Origin: Chiua virens
Taxonomy: Eukaryota > Basidiomycota > Agaricomycetes > Boletales > Boletaceae
Length of the DNA stretch: 64,000 nucleotides
NCBI GenBank assembly: GCA_019787685.1
Contig: JAHNUO010000012.1
Location: 744,001-808,000, forward strand
Direction of reading: 5' to 3'
The notes below the pieces were generated by a model that saw nothing but the letters and a program-made list of their open reading frames with translations, made no database searches and had not been told where the DNA came from. The position numbers and the translations under genes are program-made. Below are positions 45,855 to 57,352 of the stretch, in pieces. How positions within the stretch are numbered: the stretch's first letter is position 1; each line of letters starts with the position of its first letter.

Positions 45855-47848
45855 TTACATCCTCTCTAAAGGTCGAATACTCAACAACCGCATTGCAGCC
45901 CCCAACACATCTCGTGCACAAATATATAGCCAAAGCCTCGCTCGAGCTTTCTCTACGTCCTGTTCCCCTTTCACTACGAGGGTCTCCCAAGCACTCGAGA
46001 TGGCGTGTGCGAGGCGGAACGCAAACGTGACTACACCACTTGGTTCGTGTGTTTTGAGTGCAGTCTTGACAACATCGGGATAGGACCCGAGCAAGATCGC
46101 AATGTCTCGGGCATGTCCAGACTGGGCAAGCAAAGAAGTATCGATTTGAGAGGGCGGAGGAAGGGGGAGAAGTTCGGGGTTTTTGCGTTCCATGGATGTC
46201 AATCGTACGTGAGCGTACTGTAGATAGGGACCTGTGTCACCTTCGAAAGACAACATACGATCCCAATTGAAGGTATAGTTGTTGATTCTACGAAGAAGAC
46301 GTGAGCATATGTGTAGTTGTTTCTCCGGGGGCATACCGTTTGGCAGCCATGTCTTGGATCTTGATGCCGGTAATCCCGACTTCTTGACTGACGTACTCTG
46401 GGTCCTCGATGGCATTATACTTTTCTTCGTTCCGCTTCATCTGGTCATGCATCACGGAAGAGGCCTCCTTGATGATTTGGTCCAAGAAGACTGCGGTGCC
46501 TTTTCGAGTACTCATGCCGAGCACCAAGCCATAGTTGACATGTTCGAGACGATCGGCCCAAGGGAACTGCATGAGCTTTAATATCTGGAAAAACTGAGCG
46601 AGATGTAGATCTTGCTGAGACGCGACGACGTAGATCATCTTGTCGAACTGGTACTTTTCCCATCGTTCGATTGCACCAGCAATGTCTCGAGTGAGATAGA
46701 TTGAGGTGCCATCTGAGATTTATCGTCAACAAGTCGGAGACGAACGATGGAGGTCGGGCATACCTGCTTTTCGGAGGACGGCTTTGCCCAGCTTCCACTT
46801 CTCCAGATCGACGAGTTTGGCCCCGTTCGAGTCGCTGATGAGGCCAAGTTCATCGAGACGTTCAACGGCTGTATCCATCCACTTCTTCCCGACTTGGCTC
46901 TCTCCGGTATACCGATCGAAAGTGACGTTCAACCTCTCATATTCCTCGATGTACTTTGCAATGCTCAACTCTCGCCATTCTCGCCACCTGGAAAGAACGC
47001 TTTCATCACCGTCTTCCATCCGTTTGAACATACGTGCGGCTTCCGCTTTGACATCAGGGTCGGCATCGGCGTCTTTGGTAACTCGGACGTAGACGTCATA
47101 TAAATGCTTTATGGCGTTCTTGGACAGTTCTTCGTTGGAGCCGTACTTTTCGAAACCGGAAGCGATCATACCGAACTAATCAAAGGTGGCTATCAGGATG
47201 GAAGTCTGCAGAACGACAGGAGAGGGCATACCTGAGTACCCCAGTCTCCAAGATAGTTCATTGAGACGACCTCCCAACCACACGTCTTGTACAAGTTTGC
47301 CAAGAAGGCACCGATGATGGTGCTCCGGAGATGGCCGACGTGGAATGATTTTGCGATGTTGGGCGATGAGTATTCGATGACGAGTTTCTTTCCAAGACCG
47401 ATGGTGTTGGTTCCATAGGATGGTTTTGCAGAGGGGCTGTCGTGCGTGAGGGTATGTATTTGATTGAGGACTTCGCGGATCAGACTGGCGTTGTTCAGCT
47501 GAAAATGAAGGAATTGCTTGTCAGTGTGTTATGGACGCAATGAAGTCGTCGGGTTGGAACTAGACAAAACTTGTCAGCACGATGTAGTGCGCTTTCGAGG
47601 TACGCACGTCTTCTAGAACTGACTTGGCTAGTTCATCGGGTTTTCCAGGCAGTCGGAATCGGGGGAGGGCTACTGTGAAGTCGACGCCCTTTTTCCCGTA
47701 ATCGACGCCAGAGTAGGCTTGTTCTACGGAGAGCTGGGGCAAGCGATCGGAGATGCGTTTCGCGATGGCGACCCGGAAGGCATCCTAGTATGCAGGAGGA
47801 GGGGTCCGTTCCGGGGACGTGTGGGAGAGATGGGAGGGAGGAGACCAT
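45855..47848 (-). CDS. Cytoplasmic arginyl-tRNA synthetase
   Basis: Class I aminoacyl-tRNA synthetase that charges tRNA-Arg. N-terminal add-on domain: [20 protein letters not shown]. Catalytic domain: [20 protein letters not shown] (HIGH-type HVGH), [85 protein letters not shown], and MSTRKG (KMSKS equivalent). DALR anticodon domain: [40 protein letters not shown], and the classical end [12 protein letters not shown] before the stop at 45855. Start ATG at 47848 ([13 protein letters not shown]). One extra base near 47784 (between SSCIL and DAFRVAIA) and one near 47523 (between SITH and DKQFLHFQL) break the frame in this otherwise complete essential gene. Confidence 0.94.
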
Positions 47849-47916
47849 CCTACTGAGGGATCTGAGTAGACACGCCAGGGTTTAGTAGTAGACAAGTAGA
47901 CGAATTCGGACTTGAC

Positions 47917-50900
47917 ATGTCGCGCTCATCCTCAAAGTCACGCATTCGCATCGCCAACGAAGAACGCGACAAGGACGGGCCGATTCCGTCCAGTTTCAGT
48001 CTTCTCTCCGCCCGCAGACCCTCCTGGGCACCACCGCTCTACAACGCCCCTCAAGACAACACCGTCGCCTCATACCGCGATGTCCCAACCCTCCACTTCA
48101 TCCCCTCGGCGAGTCAGCGGTCCCACCCTTCCACGTCTCCGGAGGACGGCGGCAACTTTCAAAAAAATCTGCAGATCGATATGAAGGACCTCGTCGGAGA
48201 CGCAGTGGGCAACGTGAGTAGTCCGGCTGTGACCCATGTGTGCCTCACCTGGCCAGCTAGATGAGTATCAGTCCAGCAAGTCGTGATATCGTCCTCGCAG
48301 CGTAAGTCGACTTCTACCGATTACTTCTCTTCCTGACCACAGAACGATCAGCCGGCGCGGGCTTTTCATCATCGACCTCGAAGCACCCCTCGAAATTCCC
48401 AGATTTCTCCCTCAAGGCGGTACCTGGGACGTAGCCGACGTTCAATGGAATCCCCATCGAGCTCGCGCAGAGTACATCGTCTCCACCTCCTCAGAAAAGC
48501 TGTACGTTGTAGTTGTCTACCATACCCAGTCGCTCACATGGCTATCAGTCTCATATGGAACCTAACGATGGCCGGAAAGAGTTCCATCGAACATATCTTA
48601 CATTCTCATTACCGTGCGATCACGGACATTAACTGGCATACATTCGAGCCAGATACTGTATCTAGCGTTGGGATTGACTCGTGGTTGTGGTCTTGGGACC
48701 TCAGAGAACCGCGCAAGCCAGTCATGGGTGAGTCACAATGGCCCATTGTTAATGATACGCTCACGTCTCTCAGGACTATGCGCATTCAACTGTAAGCATT
48801 CAATATACACACCCATGTGCCCTCTCTAACATAACTCAGCTGGAGGTACACAAGTTAAATGGAATCGTCAGGACCCCAACGTGCTTGCCTCTTCGCACAT
48901 GGACGAGGTCCTTATTTGGGATCGTCGAGTCAGTCTTCTTGCCCTACTACCTCTTTCATATTCCCTAAAGATGGCCACAGAAAGGCTCCCTCCCCACCAC
49001 TCGCATCCGTGCTCATAATGCCAAGATATACGGGATCGACTGGGCACACACTCGAAAGCATGACATTGTCACGTGTTCCCTTGACAAGACGATCAAGGTG
49101 TGGAATGTACAGGACACCGCGGCACCTGAATTTCCCTCAGACCGACTCTTTCTTCCACAAAAGCTGGAAACCATTATCTCAGCCCATGTCAATGATTACG
49201 ACCCGTTATCCCGTATGGAGAGCACGCGACTTGCCATTCGGAAGAGGTATTCTGACTTTACCCCAGCGAGGCGAAACAGCTCTTGAAATGTGGGCGACTG
49301 GCAACGACATGATACCGGTGGAACTATTTGAGGGGCATACCGATGTGGTGAAGGAATTCGTCTGGAGAAAGGGTGGTTTAGGTACATTCAGTGCCTATCT
49401 TCCATTTGCGTATCTCACGTGTCTTGCAGAAGGAGCGGAGTATCAGCTGATCACATGGTCCTAAAGACCGGACTCTGAGGTTTTGGCCGGTGGATTCAGA
49501 AATTATGGAGGCAAGCATATCTTCAACGTCTTGTGATCGATGGTGCTTACCACTTCAAGTTAGAAGACGGGATATATTCCCGGGTTGTCCGAAATATCCG
49601 CTCAGCCACGCTTTTTGACTGAATTTGGGAGATCGCAACACTCTTTCCGCTATGGTCCAGAAGAACCAGAGTCTGTCCCAGCTCTATCCGCCCCAGTCGG
49701 TTCGCGAAGTATATTGGCAGAGGTGCGTGCGGGACCGGGGGTCAAAAAACCAGCGAACCCCGTGCTACAACCTCATCATGGGAGCGCCGCGAGAGGAAAG
49801 GGCATGTTGTTCCTTGATTCAGGGTCATCTGTCCAACCCCAAATGCATCGTTACTCTCAAGGCGTCCCCGACAATTTTCAAGCTCGTATTCGAGACGACC
49901 AAGGTGAAAACCAAAGTCGACCTCCGAATCAACTACAACCAGAAAAACGAGCTATCCCGATCCCGAGTACAATGACGATGTCGCGAGGCTATGCGGGTAG
50001 TGGGAAGGGTACCAAGGTGGGGATGGATGCGCTTACGTGGTTGTCCAACGTGCGAGTTGGGGAAAAAAGGGATGAAAGTTCTAGCAGAGATAGCGGGATG
50101 AGCAGTGGTTCAAGATCGAGAGCGTCCCATAGGATGGATGGCGACACTGCGACGGGTCACGCACAAAAGCGCAAGCGAAGTGAGAGTCGACTCAGAGAAG
50201 GCAAAGACACTGAGGCAGCTCAGAGTCTACCTGACGAGTAAGACCTGTCTCATTAGTTGGGAAAATCAGTACTGACAATCGTTAGAATCACGTCGGTCCT
50301 TACGAAGCTTTCTACCTTCGAAAATTCGTCTCGAGAAAGTAAGATCTTCCGTGCAGTTTGTCGCATTGACTCATTCTTGTTAGCATGACCTCACCAAAAA
50401 GCGAGCTTGTACATTGGGCCTTCACGGTCCTTGGGGAGAGTCTTCGTCTGTCTTCATTCGCATTTCTTTCAAGTTCCCAAAAAGTTACCCTCACGCTCCC
50501 CATCCCGAAGGCACACCTGAAATTGACGTTGAACGAAGTCCTTTGATCTCAATGCAAAACCGAGCCTTTATGCTTCGACGTCTCAAAACTATCAGAGAGC
50601 GTCGGCGACCGTGTCTTGAACTCTGCCTCAGGTTTTTGTTGTTTGGGGATGAGAACGAACAAGTGGGCATTCCGATGGACATGGGGTCGGAGTCATCCTC
50701 GGAGGAAGACGATGGCCCGCCGACGCGAAAGTCTAGGGATTTTACAGTATCGCTATTAAGAAACAATAAGAATTTGGCGGAGCCAAGGACTTCACAAGGC
50801 ATCTTTGGTCCGAATGGTAAGACCTTTGATCTCACCTTTTACTGCTGAGCATTCACGAGATATGTTTCTCACAGGAGAGTTGATCTGTTTCTTCAGAGCG

Positions 50901-52827
50901 CCACCTCGTATAGTTCGACCCCATCAAGGCAACGAGCTTTCAAGCCCCTCGGGTGCCTCGCGCACACCGCGATTTTTCCAATCGCCTGCACTGCTCTCGG
51001 ACGCCGTCCGCCGTCTTGGACTCGCGGCAATAGACCAACGTCCAGACATGGTCCCACGACGACTCGAGGACGGCGAACATACGCTGCGCGTCATGACCAA
51101 CCTTCTTACTTTCTCCCAGCAACGAACACAGTGGGGGATGGCTTTTGAGACAAAGGATAATGCCGTCGGCAACGATCAGGGTAGCAATATCTCCATGATT
51201 ACCTACAGCGACGGAGTACGGTGGTCATCAGAAAGCCGACCGAGGCTTTACTTGCCAGGCGAAAAGCTGCCGCAGGCATATATCTTCCAGGCAAGTACAC
51301 TCGAGGATTTGTGTCGGTTCAACGCCGACGTTGCCAGGGAACATGGGCAATTCGCGCATGAGCGAATGTTTAGAACGCTCCAGAGCCTATTTCCTGCTCA
51401 CGAGGCAAGGCAAGATGTCTTTGGAGTAGTCACTCACCAGATTGTGAATCAAATGTCGGTAAGTTTGGGATCTCTAAAGGGCGCTATTAATTAAGTTGCA
51501 CAGACACCGAGAATTTTGCGTGACGCATGACGTGCAAATGCTTGCCATGTTGGCCGTGGTGCTACTCAGAGCATATCTCTCGTCAGCGGAACGATGTGAG
51601 CTCATTGGACTCTTGGCTATGCCTTTGTATTTAACTCGAACTACCTTAGTTGCTACCCACACGCCATCCTTCAAACAGCTCTCGCCTACTGTCTCGAAGA
51701 GCGAGTCCGACTACTTCAGCTTGTCGAGATCCAAGGACCCCCGAGCGGCCATATTGTCTCCGCATGGCCACGACTTTCATCCGCGTCCGAAACCACTGCC
51801 AACTACGTTGTCGGATCCTCACCATCCAATTCTTCTCGAGGGTCATGGTCAAGTCTGTTCAACACTGGCAGCGTCCGTCAATTCATGTCCGGCGTGCATG
51901 AATCCATCTCCACCCCGCTTGACGCCCTGCCGGGTAAACTCACGGTGTCCATCCCCCCGCGCGACACCGCGCTTCGTTTGCCGAATCTCGAGTCGCCACG
52001 GACCGTGCGCCGGAAAACGTCGACGGTATCGCCTATCTCCAAATCCTGGTCCGAATCGCAGATGGTGTCCCCGCTCACGCGACACTCGCCGTTCTCGTCC
52101 GCGAGCCAGGTGCGGCGCCCAGAGCGTGTGCATGGTGTCGATGACAAGCTGGCGATACAAGAAAAGAAGTTGGTCGTCCTCGACGAGGACCCCCCGCAGT
52201 ATGATGACGCTCTCATGCTGATGCTTAGGGTTCGCTGACGACCATCTCGTTCAGGACGAGGCTCGAGCCTGAACTGCTCTCACAGTTGGCGTGTCATATC
52301 CTGGTCTACGCCGACATGCTGTTCAGCTGGCAACTGCTGAACAAGCGGATCGAGCTGTTGAACACGGTCAAGACGTCCTCGTTCGTGAGGACGCCGCCGC
52401 ATGAGAGCTCGGATATGCGATTCGGTGCGTGGTTCGGTACGTCAAGTCATGTTAGACACCGCTCACGTGCGCAGACGTGCAACCGGCGTGTGGGCAGTGC
52501 GGGCATCCACAGTTTTCAGAGGACGTGGTGACGTGCGCCGTGTGCGACAGTCATCAGACGAACCCGCGCTGTTCGGTGTGCCGACTTCCGGTCAAAGGCG
52601 CGTTTTTAGGACGTCCACCGCGCGCAGCCGTGCTGACGGTGCAGTTTCTAGGGCTTGCACGAAGTTGTGGGCGGTGTTTGCACCTCACACACGTGAAATG
52701 CTGGCGGGATCAACAATCGGATACGTGCGGGACGGGGTGTGGTTGTCGATGTGGGGGGTTAGAGTCGAGCCCGAGGAGCAACTCGTTCGTTCGTTCGCCT
52801 ACAGCGGGTCCAATTCCCTTGCCGTAG
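47917..52827 (+). CDS. WDR59/Sea3 homologue (GATOR2/SEACAT subunit)
   Basis: A large WD40-RWD-zinc ribbon protein of the vacuolar GATOR2/SEACAT complex that controls TORC1 in response to amino acids. Start MSRSSSKSRIRIANEERDK. WD40 repeats: DVQWNPHRARAEYIVSTSSE, HYRAITDINWHTFEPD, GGTQVKWNRQDPNVLASSHM with LIWDRR, IYGIDWAHTRKHDIVTCSLD with IKVWN, then ETALEMWATG and EGHTDVVKEFVW. Middle disordered Ser/Arg-rich segment with a RWD-like domain (SSSVFIRISFKFPKSYPHAPHP). The C-terminal half includes YPHAILQTALAYCLEERVR-type helices and a Cys-rich module CGQCGHPQFSEDVVTCAVC...CSVCRLPVKG...CGRCLHLTHVKCW...CGTGCGCRC typical of this family. Many introns. An extra base near 49200 must be skipped to reach RYPVWRARDLPFG. 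Divergent from ArgRS with only about 70 bp between starts. Confidence 0.88.
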
Positions 52828-53042
52828 TAGAGCTCTCCTCGGCTGAAGTTCATGACCATTCCTCTTACCTCGGCTTACCATGGAAGTCGCCTGAAAGTGA
52901 GGGACCAGAAGTGCACGCGTGTTGCTAGCACGATACGTTGTTCGATCAAGATCAATGCGAATGCAAACGCTCGCCGTAAGCGGCAACTAATGTATTGCGG
53001 CAACTAGGACGAGGTGAACATGCCCTGAAGCTCCCAGCCTTC

Positions 53043-54163
53043 CTATACTCGCACCAAGATGGCCATATAAACTACTTGCATAACGGCTTCAAAGAAAAGG
53101 AAGGTGATGCGTCGTTTACGTTGGGCATGGGAGACAGTGACGGGAGTTGCACTACTCGCTAGATCGGGTAGGACGACTGAGCGAAGCGAGCGGAGCTACC
53201 AACAACAGGTTAGTGCATTCACGCCGAACGCGAAGAGAGGATTCACCAAGAAGAACGCGTTGGCAGCAAAGGCATACAAGAACACGATAGAGTATATCGT
53301 CATCCCCGGGTTTATTAAACCCGTCAGTAACGTCAAAATAACCCTGCTAGACTATGAGGGTTGTCAATGTGAACAAGGGAGGGATGTACCCAACGAATTT
53401 GTAACCTCCGTACGCAATGAGATCTATAACTTGACCCGGTCCTTGGACATTGAGCAAGTAGCACCCACCCTTGACGAAAAGGAAGTCGAGTAGCACCACT
53501 ACGAGCGCGCGCGATGCGGATGCGCCGAGAATTTGGGGATGGAAGCGTTCCTGGAGACCTGTCTGGAGTGCAGCGACGAGGATGTAGGTCACGAGAGCCA
53601 TCACTGCGGAAATGAATGACAAGTGCGAAAGGGGGGGACAAAGGTGGACGTACAAGGAATGTACAAGTCCGGACTATTTATATCGTCTCGTGGCGATTGC
53701 CACTCGGTTTGCCCCGTTTCGAGACGGTGAATCTTCCGAGACCACGGCCGATGCCTCCAAGGGAACACGACTAGCTGTAGTTTTTTCATGACGTACGAAT
53801 TAGACACGTTGAAGTGGTATTTGAGGAGGGTGAGGGGGACGAGTCCGCCAAACTAGGAGGGGCTATTAGCGCGAGGTCGGTGGCGAAGGAGAAGTGACGA
53901 ACGTTCTTTTGCACGTATTCCTGTCCGGCGGCGACTGCACTTTGACCGAGCTGCATACCGAGCTTGGCGGTGGTGTCGTCCATGCCCCATGCGGCAAAGT
54001 CTGGGATGTGGTGTGGGGCAGAACCTGGTTGTTGGTATCGCTGGTAGCCCTGGGGAGAGGCGGGACCAGGACCGGGTGTTGAGGGTGGCTCGGGGATGAA
54101 GGCGGGGTGTGTGGGGACGGGGTGCTGGAGAGGCGGGGGCGAGCGAGAGTAGTAGTTGGTCAT
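53043..54163 (-). CDS. YIF1: Yip1-interacting factor YIF1 (Hrf1 family)
   Basis: Multi-spanning membrane protein of ER-Golgi transport that pairs with Yip1. Start MTNYYSRSPPPLQHPVPTH, a Pro-rich cytosolic N-terminus, then DDTTAKLGMQLGQSAVAAGQ (family signature) and YVQKN. After an intron: FNVSNSYVMKKLQLVVFPWR, WSRKIHR, DINSPDLYIPSMALVTYILV, where membrane helix 1 begins. Further helices: LVVVLLDFLFVKGGCYLLNV, VIDLIAYGGYKFVG, NPGMTIYSIVFLYAFAANAF and the final FFEAVMQVVYMAILVRV before TAG at 53043. Five hydrophobic segments in all, as in the family. It diverges from the eS10 gene across about 280 bp. Confidence 0.88.
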
Positions 54164-54444
54164 ACTGGTGCGCAGCTTCGAGTCGGTGGCTGTGTTGTTA
54201 ATGAGGATTGTACCGATATGGCACATTTCAGACTCCGCTACTCATCGCCAGTGTGGCTCCAGCTCGAGTACATCGTCCTACTCGACGTCAAGACCCGTCT
54301 CATTCCGTCAAACTTTAACGTGAGTACCGTCCATGTTCGTCTGTGCCATCTTAAGAGAATCTAATACGTGATCTAAACGTCATTGGGTGCTGGATGGCTG
54401 TCTGTCTATGCGGATGCATCTGATACCTCTTGGTAGCCGGAACA

Positions 54445-55021
54445 ATGCTTATTTCCAAGCAAAACAGGCGCACCATCTACGAAAACCTCTTCAAGGGTGT
54501 GTGTCGTTTTACACTCCTCTATCTGTTGCGTGGGTTGACTTCTCCGACTGCCGCTGCCGCATACTACGTCATGTAAAACAACAGAGGGCGTCCTCGTAGC
54601 CAAAAAAGACTTCAATGCACCCAAACATGAAGACATAGACGTGCCCAACCTCGAAGTCATCAAGGCAATGCAAAGCCTGAGCTCGAAAGGTCTCGTCAAG
54701 ACTCAGTTTTCGTGGCAGTGGTATTATTACGTGCTCACGCCCGAGGGTGTGGATTACCTCCGGGAGTGGTATGTGTCGCGCCGCTATGTGTGTCTTGTTG
54801 TCTGACTGTCGCAAGGTTACACCTTCCCAATGAGATCGTGCCCGCTACGCACAAGCGTGCGGCCCGTCCCCCGCGCCCAGCTACTGTGCGCCCTGGTGGC
54901 GAAGGTGGTCCTCGCCAGCCTCGCTGGCGGTGACCAAGAAGGTTACCGAAGAAAGGAGGGTGGTGCACCTGGTGACTATAGGCCGTCCTTTGTCGGTGGT
55001 GTTGGTCGGGGTGGCCCTTGA
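54445..55021 (+). CDS. RPS10: Small-subunit ribosomal protein eS10
   Basis: Component of the 40S head. Start [20 protein letters not shown]; the first intron (GTGTGTGTCG...CAACAG) falls after FKE. The winged-helix core follows: [40 protein letters not shown], intron (GTATGTGTCG...CGCAAG), [19 protein letters not shown]. The tail is Gly/Arg-rich and ends [19 protein letters not shown], typical of fungal eS10. About 150 residues. An apparent extra base at 54921-54923 throws the tail out of frame, which is hard to believe for an essential ribosomal gene. A likely 5' UTR intron (donor GTGAGT at about 54321) lies upstream. Fungal ribosomal protein genes are commonly built this way. Confidence 0.92.
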
Positions 55022-55190
55022 GGCAGATTTGTTGTACCATTGTGATCAGTAGTGAGCCAAATATGATCAAACACCGCTTGACACGTCTGCATAAAAATGA
55101 AAGCGTTTGGTCGCGTCCTTTCTTCAACTTGTTCGTTCATCCATTCGTTTTCTTTCTCGACGTCGTGTTCCTCGTTGTGCACGCGTCGCC

Positions 55191-56862
55191 ATGTCCTTCT
55201 CTCCAGTGCGCGTCACCAACACTCTCGCCATTAAAAATGCACCTCTCGTCGGTCTTGCTGAGGGCAATGGCTACTTCTCCAATCTCCACCTCGCTGCTCT
55301 CGTTCTCGGTGTCCCTTTCCTCTTGAAACGTATCACTCCCTTTGTCAACCGTGGTGGGTTCAAGACCTACATCTTCCTCGTCGTTCTCCTTGGCCTTCCT
55401 ATCACCATTGCCTACTGGACTCTCGCAGTCTATGTACGGCAAACGCAAGAACCAAAAGGTCATTCTTCCTTCCAAGGAAATCGAGGAGTACATCACCATC
55501 AAGGACCCCGAGCTCAAAGCTCTTTATCACGGCAAAGAAAAAATTCCCCATGCAGGTGTTCCACGACTGCGTACTTTGAGGGAAAGATCGAGTTCAATGG
55601 TTCGTTTCATCATTCAATATCATCATCACCTCTGTCTCATTACGCGCAGGCGACGTGCTTGACATTATGGAACAGCGACACGACTGGGCAAAAATGGTCT
55701 TCACGCCCGAGCTCTTCAAATACGTCTTCATGAACCTACTACCCGAAGTCATCGTTCACTCTCAGAGCCAGGATGAAGAACAGGTTCGCGATCACTATGA
55801 TAGAGGTGATGACTTTTACGCGTGGTTCGTTTATCCATCATGAATTAGTCGTTCTTTGGTTGATTCACTCCTTCAGGTTCCTCGGACCCCGCATGATTTA
55901 TACCTCCGGTGTCGTTACTACTCTGGAGGCATCTGAGTCCCTTGAACAGCTCCAAGACAACAAGCTAGCTCTCGTTTGCTCTAAGCTCAATCTCCAGCCC
56001 AATGACCGTCTGCTCGATGTTGGTTGTGGTTGGGGTACTTTGGCCGCATTTGCCGCGAAAAATTATGATTGTGATGTCACTGGTATCACTCTTGGCAAGA
56101 ACCAGACCAAGTTTGGCAATGAACGGATCAAGAACAATGGTGTTACCCCCGACAAGGCCAGAATTTTGTGCATGGATTACCGCGAAATCCCAGGAGGCCC
56201 TGGCCACTTTACCAAAATTGTCAGCTTGGAGATGGCTGAACACGTAGGGATCAGACGCTACGGTGCTTTCATGAGACAGATGTACGACCTGTTGGACGAC
56301 GAGGGTATTTTCGTCCTTCAAGTTGCTGGCATTCGTCCATCGTGGCAATACGAGGATCTCATTTGGTGAGCCTTGGAGTTTGATATTAATTGACGCGACA
56401 AATCTCAACTATTCCGCAGGGGTCTTTTCATGAACAAGTACATTTTCCCTGGTGCAGATGCTTCGTGCTCTCTTGGTTGGGTGGTCAATCAGGTCGAGGC
56501 TGCTGGATTCGAGGTGAAGAACATCGACGTCCTTGGTGTCCACTACTCCGCTACGATTTGGAGGTGGTACCTTAACTGGGTAAGTAACAAGGACAAGGTT
56601 GTTGAGAAGTATGGTGAACGGTCAGTCACTCTATCATCCTGTCGAGATGTGCGGTGATATCAATACCTTGTACAGGTGGTACCGTATCTGGGTATTCTTC
56701 CTTGCATACTCGACCATCATCTCGCGCCAAGGATCCGCTTCGGTCTTCCAGCTGACCTTACATAAGAACCTTAATGCGTATCACCGTATCAATGGTGTCC
56801 CCTCACATGCTTCGATCCACAATAAGCAGCGTGATGCTAGGGAGTGGGCCTCCATCGAGTAA
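55191..56862 (+). CDS. Sphingolipid C9-methyltransferase
   Basis: Methylates C9 of the sphingoid base of fungal glucosylceramides, using SAM, at the ER. Cyclopropane-fatty-acid-synthase family. Two N-terminal membrane segments (NLHLAALVLGVPFLL; YIFLVVLLGLPITIAYWT), then KVILPSKEIEEYITIKDPEL, DVLDIMEQRHDWAKMVFTPE, EVIVHSQSQDEEQVRDHYDR, GPRMIYTSGV, SAM motif LLDVGCGWGTLAAFAAKNY, TGITLGKNQTKFG, IVSLEMAEHVGIRRYGAFM, YIFPGADASCSLGWVVNQVE and WYRIWVFFLAYSTIISRQGS. About 520 residues expected. Apparent extra bases at about 55428, 55546-55549 and 55568 fall in the first exon, each repairable by dropping one base. The rest is continuous. The start at 55191 fits the family. Confidence 0.92.
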
Positions 56863-57352
56863 ACGCGCCATGGCTTGATGAGATGGAAGTTCGAGGGTAG
56901 ATGATATTATATGCAGCAGATGAAATACCTTGAATTGTCGTCTATATACCATTGTCTGCTTAATCTTAATGATCCTTAGTCGCTGAAGCTTCTCTCGAGT
57001 TGAGATTCCGAATCAGAGATAGAGGCCACGGAAGTATCCCATAGTAACAAGAACTCTCTAGGTCCACGACAGATGGAGGAAATTGGTGGTGAAACGCGTG
57101 GGTAAACGTCTTCTAGGATATGGAAGTCGCATAAGTACACTATACATTGATCAGATTTGAGAATCTACTTGACACCGATTCTAGCTGTGGTGTAATTTCC
57201 GTTGCGAACTAGCTCCATAGATAGAGTATCGAACTCTCATGAATGTAATAATGGGAAACTATCCTAAGTAAAAAGTTCCGAGTAAAAAGCAATTACCAGC
57301 GAAGGTAGCGCTTCAAGAAGGAAGTGCCCCAGGAATGCCCGATCGACGACGT
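56863..57352. other. Convergent 3' region
   Basis: 490 bp of AT-rich DNA between the C9-methyltransferase stop and the CSC1-like stop. It probably carries both polyadenylation regions; no gene seen. Confidence 0.55.

Noticed and set aside
54217..54320. Additional first exon of eS10 starting MAHFRLRYSS
   Set aside because: Splicing from its GTGAGT donor to the acceptor near 54437 does not keep frame with MLISKQNRR; a 5' UTR intron explains it better.
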